Positions 8,045 to 16,755 of a DNA stretch of 64,000 nucleotides are shown here, one piece after another; position 1 is the stretch's first letter; every line of letters begins with the position of its first letter. A program made the translations under genes and the position numbers. The stretch lies in assembly GCA_964396965.1 (NCBI GenBank), contig CAYNGD010000007.1, forward strand, positions 1 to 64,000, written 5' to 3'. The notes beneath the pieces are model-generated. The model was given only the letters and a program-made list of their open reading frames with translations. It was not told the DNA's origin and did no database searches. The stretch is from JABMRW01 sp964396965. GTDB lineage: Bacteria; Chloroflexota; Dehalococcoidia; Dehalococcoidales; BS750m-G39.

Positions 8045-9229
8045 TTACTCTTCCTCGTAATATTCTTCAAAATAAATGTAAGGATTATCCCGCGGCTGAG
8101 CAATCATGTAAGGGCTGGGTGCCAGGCCAATAGCATCCAGGAAGGTGCTCATACCCACCCGCTGAATAAGTTCACCCGTACGCTCGCGAACCCGCCCGTG
8201 CTCTCCCCAGAAGTCCCATATCTTGGCTATGAGGTCTTTAAGTTCCTGGTAAGGTGGCTCAAGCTTTGTAAAGGGCACCAGTACTGAGGATAGGTTTGCT
8301 CCCTCAACAATGGGGGCCTTGGCACCAATCAGCAGGGTAGCACCGCGCTCTTTGCCCGGCCGCAGGGCCTTGGGCATGTTGTTGATGCAGTGCATGCACC
8401 GGTTGCACTCTTTATCGTAGATGGTCAGCTTCTCCCCGTTGTAAGCCATGCAATGTGTAGGACACTTATTGACCACGTCCGAAGCAATATCAAATCCGGC
8501 GGCGGCGTATTCCTTGACCGCCTGCTGGTCGATTTGAATGCTGTCCCGCCATGTCCCGATTATTGAGAGGTCAGCACGGGCGATAGAAGCCACACAGTCA
8601 TTGGGACAGCCGGAGCACTTAATCTTGAATTTATAGGGGAAGAAGGGGCGGTGCAATTCTTCCTGGTAAGTGTGGGTAACATCATTGCAAAGGGCCAGGG
8701 TATCATAGCAGGCAAACTCACACCGCGCCGGCCCGACACAGGCGCTGGGCGTCCTAAAATCTGACCCCGAACCACCCAGGTCAAAACCGGCTTCACCGCT
8801 CAACTCGTTGAAAAAGGGCTGAAGGTGCTCCGTAGTTGCTCCCAGAAAAACCAGGTCACCAGTTGAGCCGTGGAAGTTAGTCAAGCCACTGCCATGCCTG
8901 TCCCAGATGTCGCAGAGCTGCCTCAGCACCTTGCTAGTGTAGAACCAGCCGCTGGGTTGGTTTACTCTGAAGGTGTGAAAAGCAGCGGCATTAGGGAATT
9001 TCTCCGGGGAATCGGAGTAGCGCCCGATAACGCCACCGCCATAACCCCGCACCCCGACTATACCCCCGTGTTTCCAGTGTGTCCTCTTGTCTTTGTAGGA
9101 GAGCTCAAGCTGAGCCAACAGATCTTTGGCTGCTGGTTTCGTCTTGGCGGCATCTTTGATCTGCTTAACAAAGCTAGGCCATGGCCCGTTCTCTAAATCA
9201 TCAAGAAGAGGAGTTTCATTTTTTGCCAC
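8045..9229 (-). CDS. dsrA: Dissimilatory sulfite reductase alpha subunit
   Basis: A 394-residue alpha subunit. The siroheme-4Fe-4S ligand set reads C-x5-C at Cys164/Cys170 and C-x3-C at Cys208/Cys212, as in known DsrA. The inserted ferredoxin domain has Cys256, Cys260, Cys275, Cys278 and Cys281. It starts with GTG, and an AAGGAGG ribosome site lies seven bases before it, which fixes the start. It is shorter than the roughly 437 residues of Desulfovibrio DsrA. It is the first gene of the leftward cluster and needs siroheme, whose synthesis genes are at 22-29 kb. Confidence 0.96.
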   Translation of the reverse strand: MAKNETPLLDDLENGPWPSFVKQIKDAAKTKPAAKDLLAQLELSYKDKRTHWKHGGIVGVRGYGGGVIGRYSDSPEKFPNAAAFHTFRVNQPSGWFYTSKVLRQLCDIWDRHGSGLTNFHGSTGDLVFLGATTEHLQPFFNELSGEAGFDLGGSGSDFRTPSACVGPARCEFACYDTLALCNDVTHTYQEELHRPFFPYKFKIKCSGCPNDCVASIARADLSIIGTWRDSIQIDQQAVKEYAAAGFDIASDVVNKCPTHCMAYNGEKLTIYDKECNRCMHCINNMPKALRPGKERGATLLIGAKAPIVEGANLSSVLVPFTKLEPPYQELKDLIAKIWDFWGEHGRVRERTGELIQRVGMSTFLDAIGLAPSPYMIAQPRDNPYIYFEEYYEEE

Positions 9230-9250
9230 CTTCTTTACCTCCTTAGTCTT

Positions 9251-9279
9251 ATCTTAGCACAAATAATCTAGAACCACAA
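9251..9279 (-). promoter_or_regulatory. Possible promoter for the dsr cluster
   Basis: Read leftward, TTGTGG (9279-9274) is followed after 17 bases by TAAGAT (9256-9251), about 22 bases before the GTG start of dsrA. The -35 match is weak, so this is a candidate only. Confidence 0.35.
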
Positions 9280-9714
9280 AAACCCACCTCTACCCCCTCA
9301 GATACCTCATGTCTTTCAAACATATCTGGTATCCACTCAGAGCAGTCCGATCGGTTGGTGTAATCCCAATTTTGATTTAGACTCTATCATTTGTGGTCGC
9401 AGAGCTACATCGACCATTTGGCTTATCTTCGGCTAAGCAATGAGACCCTAAAAGCTCATTTATGTTGAATATACATGGGGTGACCTAGGCTTTTAAGCTT
9501 ACCATCAGAAGAAAGCGTAGACAATTTGACATGGTATTGAACATATCTTTCGAGAGTCAAAATACACATAGAACGCCATCGGTAACGGGCTAGACAAGAA
9601 CACAGTAGTTGAACGAAGGGAACTTCTTCTTAGGGGAGCCCAGTTCGTTCGTGGCAGTAATAACGAGATATTTGTCACTAACTAATGCCACTTTTTACCT
9701 ATAAATTAGATATC
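9280..9714. other. Intergenic region between dsr and the regulators
   Basis: About 435 bases, AT-rich, between divergent transcription units. No convincing gene is seen. A stretch near 9573-9683 reads open on the plus strand for about 37 codons without a start or ribosome site, so it may be a decayed gene end. A 7-bp inverted repeat (GAACGAA at about 9611 and TTCGTTC at about 9646) is present. A sequence like half of the dyad found at 32.28 kb (CTCATTTATG) lies near 9459. Confidence 0.4.
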
Positions 9715-9720
9715 ATCACC

Positions 9721-9749
9721 TTGTTTTATGCGTATATTTATAGTATAAT
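9721..9749 (+). promoter_or_regulatory. Promoter for the membrane winged-helix gene
   Basis: TTGTTT (9721-9726), a 17-base spacer and a perfect TATAAT (9744-9749). This would give a leader of about 160 bases before the gene at 9915. The match is good for a housekeeping sigma factor. Confidence 0.6.
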
Positions 9750-9914
9750 TAACAATAATTTGTCTTATCTCAAATTCATGGCTAGGTTTCAAAGTATCCA
9801 AGTATGTTTTGATGGCACAGAGGGATCTGTGAATAGTTTCATAAATACGAACGCGGGCGCTTGCAAACGGTAACTCAGTTGCCGTGCTTAGCTTATCAAG
9901 ACGCGAGTTGAAAT

Positions 9915-10742
9915 ATGGAGCCGAAGTACGGGGCAACTGCCCTCCAAACTACCGGCCAACATGAGAAAGCAAGGGTAATAGGCTATTATCACAAAGGCAT
10001 TTCGGCTTTGCTCAAAAGCCACCGGTTCATATTGCTCGCACTCCTTGGAATCTGTACTTTATTATATTATTTCGGACAGTTAGCAGAGCTCTTTGGCTGG
10101 AAAACCCTAGAGTGGGGGTTCTTTTACGAGGTGCACGATACACATCGCCTCTTATTCCTTGCTCCAATACTCTACGCCTGCTACTTCTTTGGGCTCAGAA
10201 TGATGGCGATTATTACCGCCGCTTCCCTGATCGTATTTTTGCCCCGCGCTATCTTCATGTCCCCTTTCCCAGATGCTGTATTTCGTGCGCTGGCTTTCGC
10301 TATATTTGCTGGTATCCTGTGTTCGCTTATTCGGATAGGCCGCAATAAGAGCCAACAGTACATGAGTGTTAAGGCTGTGGTGAGGAGCGAGGTAGATGGG
10401 GCCGTAGAAATGCGGGGGGAAATCAAAGATGAGGTGTTCACCGCGGCAAACCTGGAAGTCAACTTCTCTACACGGCTGGTTAAACGCCGCGGGCAAATCA
10501 TAAAACTCACACCAAAAGAATATGAGCTACTTTCATGTCTGGTTCGTAATGCTGGGAAAGTTCTGAAGCATGTGGAGCTACTGCGCAATGTATGGGGGCC
10601 GGAATATGGTCAGGAAAGTGAGTATCTTCGCACTTTTGTCTGGCAGCTCAGACAAAAGATAGAAGACGACCCCTCGAAACCGCAATTCGTTTTGACCGAA
10701 CCAGGCGTGGGATATCGTTTTGCCCAGCCTGGGCAGCGCTAG
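9915..10742 (+). CDS. Membrane-anchored OmpR-type winged-helix regulator
   Basis: A 275-residue protein with an unusual layout. Residues about 35-145 contain four hydrophobic helices, including a segment with EVHDTHRLLFLAPIL between the first two. Residues about 175-272 form an OmpR/PhoB-type DNA-binding winged helix (LTPKEYELLSCL, NVWGPEYGQ, EPGVGYRF). There is no receiver domain and no kinase domain. It should therefore be a one-component regulator that senses at or in the membrane and binds DNA on the cytoplasmic side. The order is the reverse of ToxR/CadC, whose winged helix is N-terminal. Position between the dsr cluster and the ccm-heme operon suggests control of one or both. The signal is unknown. 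Confidence 0.8.
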   Translation: MEPKYGATALQTTGQHEKARVIGYYHKGISALLKSHRFILLALLGICTLLYYFGQLAELFGWKTLEWGFFYEVHDTHRLLFLAPILYACYFFGLRMMAIITAASLIVFLPRAIFMSPFPDAVFRALAFAIFAGILCSLIRIGRNKSQQYMSVKAVVRSEVDGAVEMRGEIKDEVFTAANLEVNFSTRLVKRRGQIIKLTPKEYELLSCLVRNAGKVLKHVELLRNVWGPEYGQESEYLRTFVWQLRQKIEDDPSKPQFVLTEPGVGYRFAQPGQR

Positions 10743-10936
10743 CGACAACTATTTTCTGCCCAGACTCACCTCGTTTGGTTCCAACACCGCCTTTCAAATC
10801 CTTATGAAACCCTAATGATTTCTTTATGCTTTCCTTGCATCTTTTAGTCCAAAATAAGGTATATAGCGAGGTAAAACGTAGGGCATAAGCGTGGGATAAG
10901 TAGGACTAATTAGTACCGAGAGGTAATATAAAAAAT

Positions 10937-11704
10937 GTGACGTTATCCCGCAAGCTGTGTCCTAGTGTCAAGGAAAAGGTGTTTGCCAAGCGAAAAGTAG
11001 ACAAGATTGATATGATAGCCGATCTTGGGATCCCGCTGACAAGAGAAGGTGGAGCGGACGGAATAAAGGTTTTGATTGTTGATGACCATGCCGTTCTAAG
11101 GGATGGCTTGCGCGCTCTACTCGATCACCATAGTGACATTACAATCATTGGTGAGGCCTCTGAGGGTGAACAGGCTGTCAATAAAGCGGAAGAGTTGAAT
11201 CCAGATGTAATAGTCATGGATCTGGTCTTACCGGGGATGGGCGGGTTAGAGACGATCCGGCGCATTGTCAAGCGCAACCCGAAGGCAAAAGTCATTGTAC
11301 TAACGCAGTATTGTGACCGTGAGCACGTCACCTTGGCGATCAAGGTCGGGGCGTTGGGCTATCTTCCGAAACAGGCTTCAGGATCGGAGGTAGTATCCGC
11401 GATACACGCTGTGTACCGTGGCGAGTCTTTCTTGCATCCCTGTGCGGCTTCAGTTTTGGTCCGTGACTACCTGCTACACCAGTCTGAAGAGGATCCTTAT
11501 GACCGCCTGACCGGCAGGGAACGGGAGATTCTAAAGCGGGTCGCCGAAGGGGAGACTGGCCACCAAATCGCCAATCGTTTGTCCATCAGTCTAAAGACAG
11601 TCCTAGTCCATCGCGACAAGATCATGAAGAAACTTAGCCTGCATAACCGCACCGAGTTGATTAAGTATGCAATACGTAAAGGCTTGGTGGAAATGGATAT
11701 CTAA
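10937..11704 (+). CDS. NarL/FixJ-type response regulator
   Basis: A 255-residue response regulator with a receiver domain (acidic pair Asp49/50, phospho-acceptor Asp95 in VIVMDLVLPG) and a C-terminal LuxR-type helix-turn-helix (LTGREREILKRVAEG). The GTG start used here gives about 43 residues before the receiver, more than usual. An internal ATG at 11012 is an alternative that removes most of the extension. It is followed by a second response regulator and a histidine kinase, so the three probably form one signalling unit. The receiver active-site residues look intact. Confidence 0.88.
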   Translation: MTLSRKLCPSVKEKVFAKRKVDKIDMIADLGIPLTREGGADGIKVLIVDDHAVLRDGLRALLDHHSDITIIGEASEGEQAVNKAEELNPDVIVMDLVLPGMGGLETIRRIVKRNPKAKVIVLTQYCDREHVTLAIKVGALGYLPKQASGSEVVSAIHAVYRGESFLHPCAASVLVRDYLLHQSEEDPYDRLTGREREILKRVAEGETGHQIANRLSISLKTVLVHRDKIMKKLSLHNRTELIKYAIRKGLVEMDI

Positions 11705-11815
11705 GATTTGGTAGCCTAGGCGGGTAGAAATGCTCAATAAATATGAACAGTACACAGCTCAAAAATTAACTATGCGGAAGAGCCTTTGCTCGCGGGAAGG
11801 GTCTGAGGTTCAATA

Positions 11816-12487
11816 ATGGGTACGGACAAGATCAGGGTCATCATTGCCGATGACCATCGGGTAGTATGTGAAGGAACCCGAGAGCTGCTACAAAAGGCAG
11901 GGGATTTGGAAGTCATCGGCGAAGCCGGGGATGGTGAAGAGGCCGTCAGGTTAGTCAGAGAACTCAAGCCAGATGTGGCCATATTGGATGTCGCCATGCC
12001 ACGACTTAGTGGTATTGAAGCGACCAAGCAAATCAAAGCTATCTCACCAAGCACGGCGGTGCTTATTCTTACCGCCTACGAATATGACCAGTATATCCAT
12101 GCTCTTCTGGAGGCTGGGGCTGTGGGGTACTTACTGAAGGATGTCCCTAGTCAAAAACTAATTGATGCTGTCCGGGCAGTGCACGCTGGTGAACTAGTTC
12201 TTCATCCAGTTGCTGCCCGCAAAGCACGTAGCTATTTCGTGGGCGCTAATAGTAAGCAAGGGCTGCGAGATCAACCTCTCACTGATAGAGAAACACTAGT
12301 GCTCCAACTGGCCGCTAAGGGACATACCAATGTGCAAATGGCCAATGAGCTTAGCGTGAGCAGGCGCACCGTTCAGTCTCATCTGAGAAATATCTTCAAC
12401 AAGTTCAAGGTAGATTCACGCACCCAAGCGGTAATCGTTGGGTTGAAGAAAGGGTGTCTTGTTTTAGAGGACATAGTTGACTCTTAG
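11816..12487 (+). CDS. NarL-type response regulator
   Basis: A 223-residue regulator of normal length. The receiver domain has ADDH at residues 11-14 and phospho-acceptor Asp58 (VAILDVAMP). The C-terminal LuxR-type helix-turn-helix starts at LTDRETLVLQLAAKG. It lies about 60 bases upstream of the histidine kinase and is the likely cognate partner. It strongly resembles the regulator at 52560-53225, which is also followed by a kinase, so the two pairs look like paralogues. Confidence 0.9.
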   Translation: MGTDKIRVIIADDHRVVCEGTRELLQKAGDLEVIGEAGDGEEAVRLVRELKPDVAILDVAMPRLSGIEATKQIKAISPSTAVLILTAYEYDQYIHALLEAGAVGYLLKDVPSQKLIDAVRAVHAGELVLHPVAARKARSYFVGANSKQGLRDQPLTDRETLVLQLAAKGHTNVQMANELSVSRRTVQSHLRNIFNKFKVDSRTQAVIVGLKKGCLVLEDIVDS

Positions 12488-12546
12488 AAGCCGCTCAGGC
12501 CCAGCAGTATTAATTGCTCGATATTATATTAGGGAGGCGTCTGCAT

Positions 12547-14172
12547 ATGGCTACTAGCAAAGTACGTGAGCATGAGGAGCTTTTAGGAGAGCTGCAAGCC
12601 AGCTGGGAGGAAGTGTGGAAGCTTGCCTCAATTACCAAGAAGGGTGAGCAATGGTTGGCGGCATTGAATGCCATCTCTGGCCTTATCACTCAATCCCCGG
12701 ATATTCCGCAAGTGCTTGCACTTGCGGCGGATGAGATCCTTGAAGTGATGGGGATAGATACCATTTTGATATTCCTTCTAGATGAAACGGCTCAGGAGCT
12801 TTCGCTGGAAGTCAGCAGGGGAGTCTCAGAGGAATTTGTAGCCGGCGTGAGGCGGCTGAAAGTCTCAGAGGGATTTGATGCCAAAACTGGGGAAGCATCA
12901 ATGGTGAAGGACACCACAACTAATCCTTTACTGAGCTCGCAGGCGGTAGTTAATGAGGGAATAAGAACTCAGCTTATTGTTCCTTTACAATCTGGGGGGA
13001 AAGTGGTGGGGGCTCTCTATGTAGCTAGACATACGCCTGGCAAGTTCTATATGGCCGAGAAAGCGTTGCTAAGCAGTATTGGGAATGTTATCGGGACTGC
13101 TCTTGGGAACGCTTATCTTCAACAGGAAATGAAACAGGCGCTGACGCAGTTACGACAATCTGAGGAAAGTTATCGTAATCTTTTCGAGGAAGCCTATGAC
13201 GCTATCTGGGTACATGACTTAGAAGGTAATATGCTCAGTGCCAATAAGGCATGCGAGAATCTCACCGGCTGTTCTCTAGAGGAGTTGAAGGAGAAAAATA
13301 TCTGTCAAATGATGCCCGAGTGCAGCCGGTCATCTATTGATATGGTTGAAGAGAGACTGCTTAAAAACGAGCCTGTTGACCATCGTTGTGAAGGGGAAGT
13401 AGTCAAGAAAGGCGGAGGCAAGGCGATAATCCAGGTTACGACAAGCTTGATAGTGCATGATGGCCAACCAGTAGGTTTTCAGCATTGCGCCCAAGATGTG
13501 ACGGACGAGAGGCAATTGCAGGAGAATCTCCGCTACTATTTGCAGGAGGTCACCAGAGCTCAAGAAGAGGAACGCAAGCGGGTCGCTAGGGAATTACATG
13601 ACGAAATACTGCAGAGGTTAATCGCTATCTCACGACAGCTAGAAAAGATCATCTCCAGTGATGCACTATGGGAGGAGAGTCTTCAAACTGTGCGCAGCTT
13701 CAAGAAGCAAATTGAGCTTGCAGCGCAGGAAATGCGCCGTTTCAGCCGGGACCTGCGACCTTCAGTACTCGATGATCTTGGACTGCTGCCAGCGCTAGAA
13801 CTGCTGGCCGATGACCTAGAACAACAGGGGATTTCTGCTAGCTTCAAGATAATTGGCCATGCGAGACGGCTTATGCCTGAGGTAGAGGTGATGCTATTTC
13901 GCATTACACAGGAGGCAACAAAGAACATATGGCGACATGCTCAAGCTTCAGTAGCAGAATTAGTCATAGAGTTCTGTGATGCTAAGGTTAGATTAAGCGT
14001 CAAGGATAACGGTAAGGGTTTTGACATGCAAGATAAGGCGGTTGACTTGGCTAGGTCAGGTAAGTTAGGATTATTAGGAATGCATGAGCGAGCGAAGTTG
14101 TTGGGTGGTAGCTTAACACTAGGGTCTAGGCTAGGCAAGGGGACGACGGTAACAGTTGAAGTTCCTGTTTAA
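12547..14172 (+). CDS. Soluble GAF-PAS NarX-type histidine kinase
   Basis: A 541-residue kinase without membrane segments. A GAF domain covers roughly residues 45-190, a PAS domain roughly 205-320, a HisKA_3 dimerisation helix carries the H-box (ARELHDEILQRL, His351), and the C-terminus is an HATPase (NGKGF and GLLGM boxes). The ATG at 12547 is chosen because AGGGAGG lies nine bases upstream. An in-frame TTG at 12514 is less likely. Being cytosolic, it probably senses redox state, a gas or a small ligand. It should phosphorylate one or both upstream regulators. Confidence 0.9.
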   Translation: MATSKVREHEELLGELQASWEEVWKLASITKKGEQWLAALNAISGLITQSPDIPQVLALAADEILEVMGIDTILIFLLDETAQELSLEVSRGVSEEFVAGVRRLKVSEGFDAKTGEASMVKDTTTNPLLSSQAVVNEGIRTQLIVPLQSGGKVVGALYVARHTPGKFYMAEKALLSSIGNVIGTALGNAYLQQEMKQALTQLRQSEESYRNLFEEAYDAIWVHDLEGNMLSANKACENLTGCSLEELKEKNICQMMPECSRSSIDMVEERLLKNEPVDHRCEGEVVKKGGGKAIIQVTTSLIVHDGQPVGFQHCAQDVTDERQLQENLRYYLQEVTRAQEEERKRVARELHDEILQRLIAISRQLEKIISSDALWEESLQTVRSFKKQIELAAQEMRRFSRDLRPSVLDDLGLLPALELLADDLEQQGISASFKIIGHARRLMPEVEVMLFRITQEATKNIWRHAQASVAELVIEFCDAKVRLSVKDNGKGFDMQDKAVDLARSGKLGLLGMHERAKLLGGSLTLGSRLGKGTTVTVEVPV

Positions 14173-14328
14173 GCGTTGTTAGCTAATGCCAGCTCATTCT
14201 AGGACACACACATTGTCCGCCAATGCGTGCGTAGCTGGTACCGGAGCACTTCCACCCTGTGAATTACTATCACCTTCAGCGAATATCGGTGGCAACAGAG
14301 TATTGTTTTCACTTGGTGAATAAGTGCT

Positions 14329-14724
14329 ATGAAGAAAAAAATTGCCATTGGCGGCACTCTGATAATCGTTGCTATCGTCTTCCTGATAACCTTAGGCTTG
14401 AAAAATGGTGCCACTTACTATTATGAGGTCAGCGAACTACTGGCTCAAGGGCCTTCACTCAACGGGAAGACGGTGCGGGTGGCAGGTAAAGTAGCCCCTG
14501 ATGTCGAGCACGAAGTTGGCACGCTGCGTTTCAGGATTATCGATACCAAGAGCCAGAACACCACCTTACTGGTGGTCTATCAGGGGCCGGTGCCTGATAC
14601 TTTTCAAGCGGGACGTGACATTATCGTCGAGGGCAAATATACTCCCGGAGGAGTATTTGAGGCCACAAGTATCATAACCAAGTGCCCATCCAAGTACCAA
14701 CCGGAAGGAACTCCAGGAAAGTGA
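14329..14724 (+). CDS. ccmE: CcmE heme chaperone, CxxxY type
   Basis: A 131-residue membrane-anchored protein with an N-terminal helix (residues 5-23) and an OB-fold domain. The heme-binding motif, His-x-x-x-Tyr in E. coli, is here Cys119-Pro-Ser-Lys-Tyr123. This Cys variant is known from Desulfovibrio and archaea, in Ccm systems that lack CcmG and CcmH, and neither gene is found in the run here. CcmE accepts heme from CcmC and hands it to CcmF. It is the first gene of the ccm-heme operon. A small dyad (TTCAC-TTG-GTGAA, 14308-14320) sits just before the start. Confidence 0.92.
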   Translation: MKKKIAIGGTLIIVAIVFLITLGLKNGATYYYEVSELLAQGPSLNGKTVRVAGKVAPDVEHEVGTLRFRIIDTKSQNTTLLVVYQGPVPDTFQAGRDIIVEGKYTPGGVFEATSIITKCPSKYQPEGTPGK

Positions 14725-14727
14725 TCT

Positions 14728-16755
14728 ATGGCAGAAATCGGACATATAAGTTTAATCTTAGCCCTCATTGTGTCGCTTTTTGCTATAGTTGCTTTTTCTG
14801 TTGGTGCCAAACAAAATCGGCCTTCTCTGATTAGCAAAGGGCGGAGAAGCATAGTTCTCGTTTTCATTCTGGTTTCGCTTTCCGCACTTGTTCTCGAAAT
14901 TGCCCTTATCACTCATAATTTTCAACTGGCGTATGTTACCTCCTACACCAGCCGTGACCTTTCCCTGCCCTACCTAATAAGCAGCTGGTGGGCGGGGAAC
15001 GACGGTTCTTTGCTCTTCTGGGCCTGGGTACTATCCCTTTCCGCCATGATATTCGTCCTAAAAAAACAAGATGATAAGGCCTTACTACCCTACGCCTCAG
15101 CTATCGTCATGTTCGTCCAGGCCTTTTTCCTCGTTACACTGGTTTCCGCCGAAAACCCCTTTGGCAAACTAGCTTCCGTACCGGCAGATGGTCTAGGGCT
15201 GAATCCGCTTCTGGAAAATCCTGCCATGGTCATCCATCCACCGCTCTTACTTTCGGGATACGCCCTCTTCACCATTCCTTTCGCTTTGGCTATCGCCGCG
15301 CTCATAAGCAAGAAACTGGACAATGAGTGGATTAGCCGTGCCCGGGGCTGGGCACTCCTTGCTTGGTTGCTCCTCGGGGTTGGCACCATTGTCGGTGCCT
15401 GGTGGGCCTACATTGAACTGGGATGGGGTGGCTACTGGGCCTGGGACCCCGTTGAGAATGCCGGACTGATGCCCTGGCTGGTGGCCACTGCCTTTCTCCA
15501 TTCTATCAATTTGCAAAGACGCCGGGGCATGTTCAAGCAGTGGACTATGGCGCTGATAATCATTACCTTCACATTAACCATATTTGGGACATTTCTGACT
15601 CGCAGTGACCTCCTGTCGTCAGTGCATACTTTCGGGGAAAACACTCTGGTACCCTTTTTACTCACTTTACTTTTTATCATTTTCTTCGCTTCCTTCGCCT
15701 TGCTTTATGCTCGGCGTCACGAGCTGGAGGGCGAGGCGAGCCTTAAGTCACTGGTTTCAAGAGAAACTGCTTATCTGGTAAATATCCTCCTCTTGCTTGC
15801 CTCGACACTGGTTATCTTTGCCGGCACCATATTTCCTGCTCTGGCTGAGGTAGTAAGCGGCATCAAGTTAGATGTTGGGCAATCCTTCTTCAATACATTC
15901 AATCCCCCTATTTTCATGGCTATTGTTTTCCTGTCCGGGTTTTGCATAATTATGGGCTGGCGCCAAATAACGGGCAATAGGTTCAGACACAGATTATTGT
16001 GGCCAACGATTGTAGCCTTAGGTGTAATAATCGGTCTATTAGTTGCTGGAGTAAAGGGGTGGCAGGCAATTATCGCCTTTGCTGTGTGTGGCTTCGTCAT
16101 TGCGGTGACATTATACCAATGGCTGTGGGAGTTAATGGCTCGCCATCGAGCGCAGGCAGGAAATTCCCAAGCTAGGACTATTTTTGGCTTTCTAAGGGCT
16201 AACAAAAACCGGTACGGTGCTTATATAATCCATATCGCCATCGTTATGATAGCCATTGGTGTCATTGGTTCCTCGTTTTACTCCACAGGAAAGGAAGCCA
16301 TCCTTAAACCTGGAGAATCGATGACGATAAATCAGTATACCCTGAACTACGGCAAGATGACCTTTTCCAGCACCGAGAGCAAGATGATAATTTCGACTTT
16401 CGTATCGGTCTATAATGGTCGGGAGTTGGTCGCTCAGCTAACGCCGGAGAAATACATCTACCGCAATTATGAACAGTCAGTTACCGAGGTCGCTATTCGC
16501 TCCACTCCAGTAGAAGACCTTTACGTTATTCTGGCCGATTGGGATACAAACCGCACCGCCGCTTTCGAAGTACTGGTAAATCCCCTAGTTATGTGGATAT
16601 GGATTGGGGGAGGTGTTTTCTTTCTCGGCGGATTGATTTGTTTTTGGCCACAGAAAGTCACCAACGAACTACCAAAAAGCAACCAGGGTACCCAGGTGAC
16701 GTTAGCCAGACTAGAAACACCAACGACTAATGGACAAAGGGAAACTAATGGATAA
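14728..16755 (+). CDS. ccmF: CcmF cytochrome c heme lyase
   Basis: A 675-residue polytopic membrane protein of usual CcmF length with about 15 hydrophobic segments. The tryptophan-rich WWD signature lies near residues 226-245 (GWGGYWAWDPVEN, then AGLMPWL) and is where heme is held at the outer face. It ligates heme from CcmE to apocytochromes c, in classical systems together with CcmH. No CcmH is present, so CcmF may act alone or with another partner. It starts three bases after ccmE. Confidence 0.95.
   Translation: MAEIGHISLILALIVSLFAIVAFSVGAKQNRPSLISKGRRSIVLVFILVSLSALVLEIALITHNFQLAYVTSYTSRDLSLPYLISSWWAGNDGSLLFWAWVLSLSAMIFVLKKQDDKALLPYASAIVMFVQAFFLVTLVSAENPFGKLASVPADGLGLNPLLENPAMVIHPPLLLSGYALFTIPFALAIAALISKKLDNEWISRARGWALLAWLLLGVGTIVGAWWAYIELGWGGYWAWDPVENAGLMPWLVATAFLHSINLQRRRGMFKQWTMALIIITFTLTIFGTFLTRSDLLSSVHTFGENTLVPFLLTLLFIIFFASFALLYARRHELEGEASLKSLVSRETAYLVNILLLLASTLVIFAGTIFPALAEVVSGIKLDVGQSFFNTFNPPIFMAIVFLSGFCIIMGWRQITGNRFRHRLLWPTIVALGVIIGLLVAGVKGWQAIIAFAVCGFVIAVTLYQWLWELMARHRAQAGNSQARTIFGFLRANKNRYGAYIIHIAIVMIAIGVIGSSFYSTGKEAILKPGESMTINQYTLNYGKMTFSSTESKMIISTFVSVYNGRELVAQLTPEKYIYRNYEQSVTEVAIRSTPVEDLYVILADWDTNRTAAFEVLVNPLVMWIWIGGGVFFLGGLICFWPQKVTNELPKSNQGTQVTLARLETPTTNGQRETNG

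Noticed and set aside
9706..9936. A 76-codon minus-strand open frame between dsrA and the membrane regulator.
   Set aside because: It covers the good rightward promoter at 9721 and the start of the gene at 9915, has no ribosome site and no recognisable domain.
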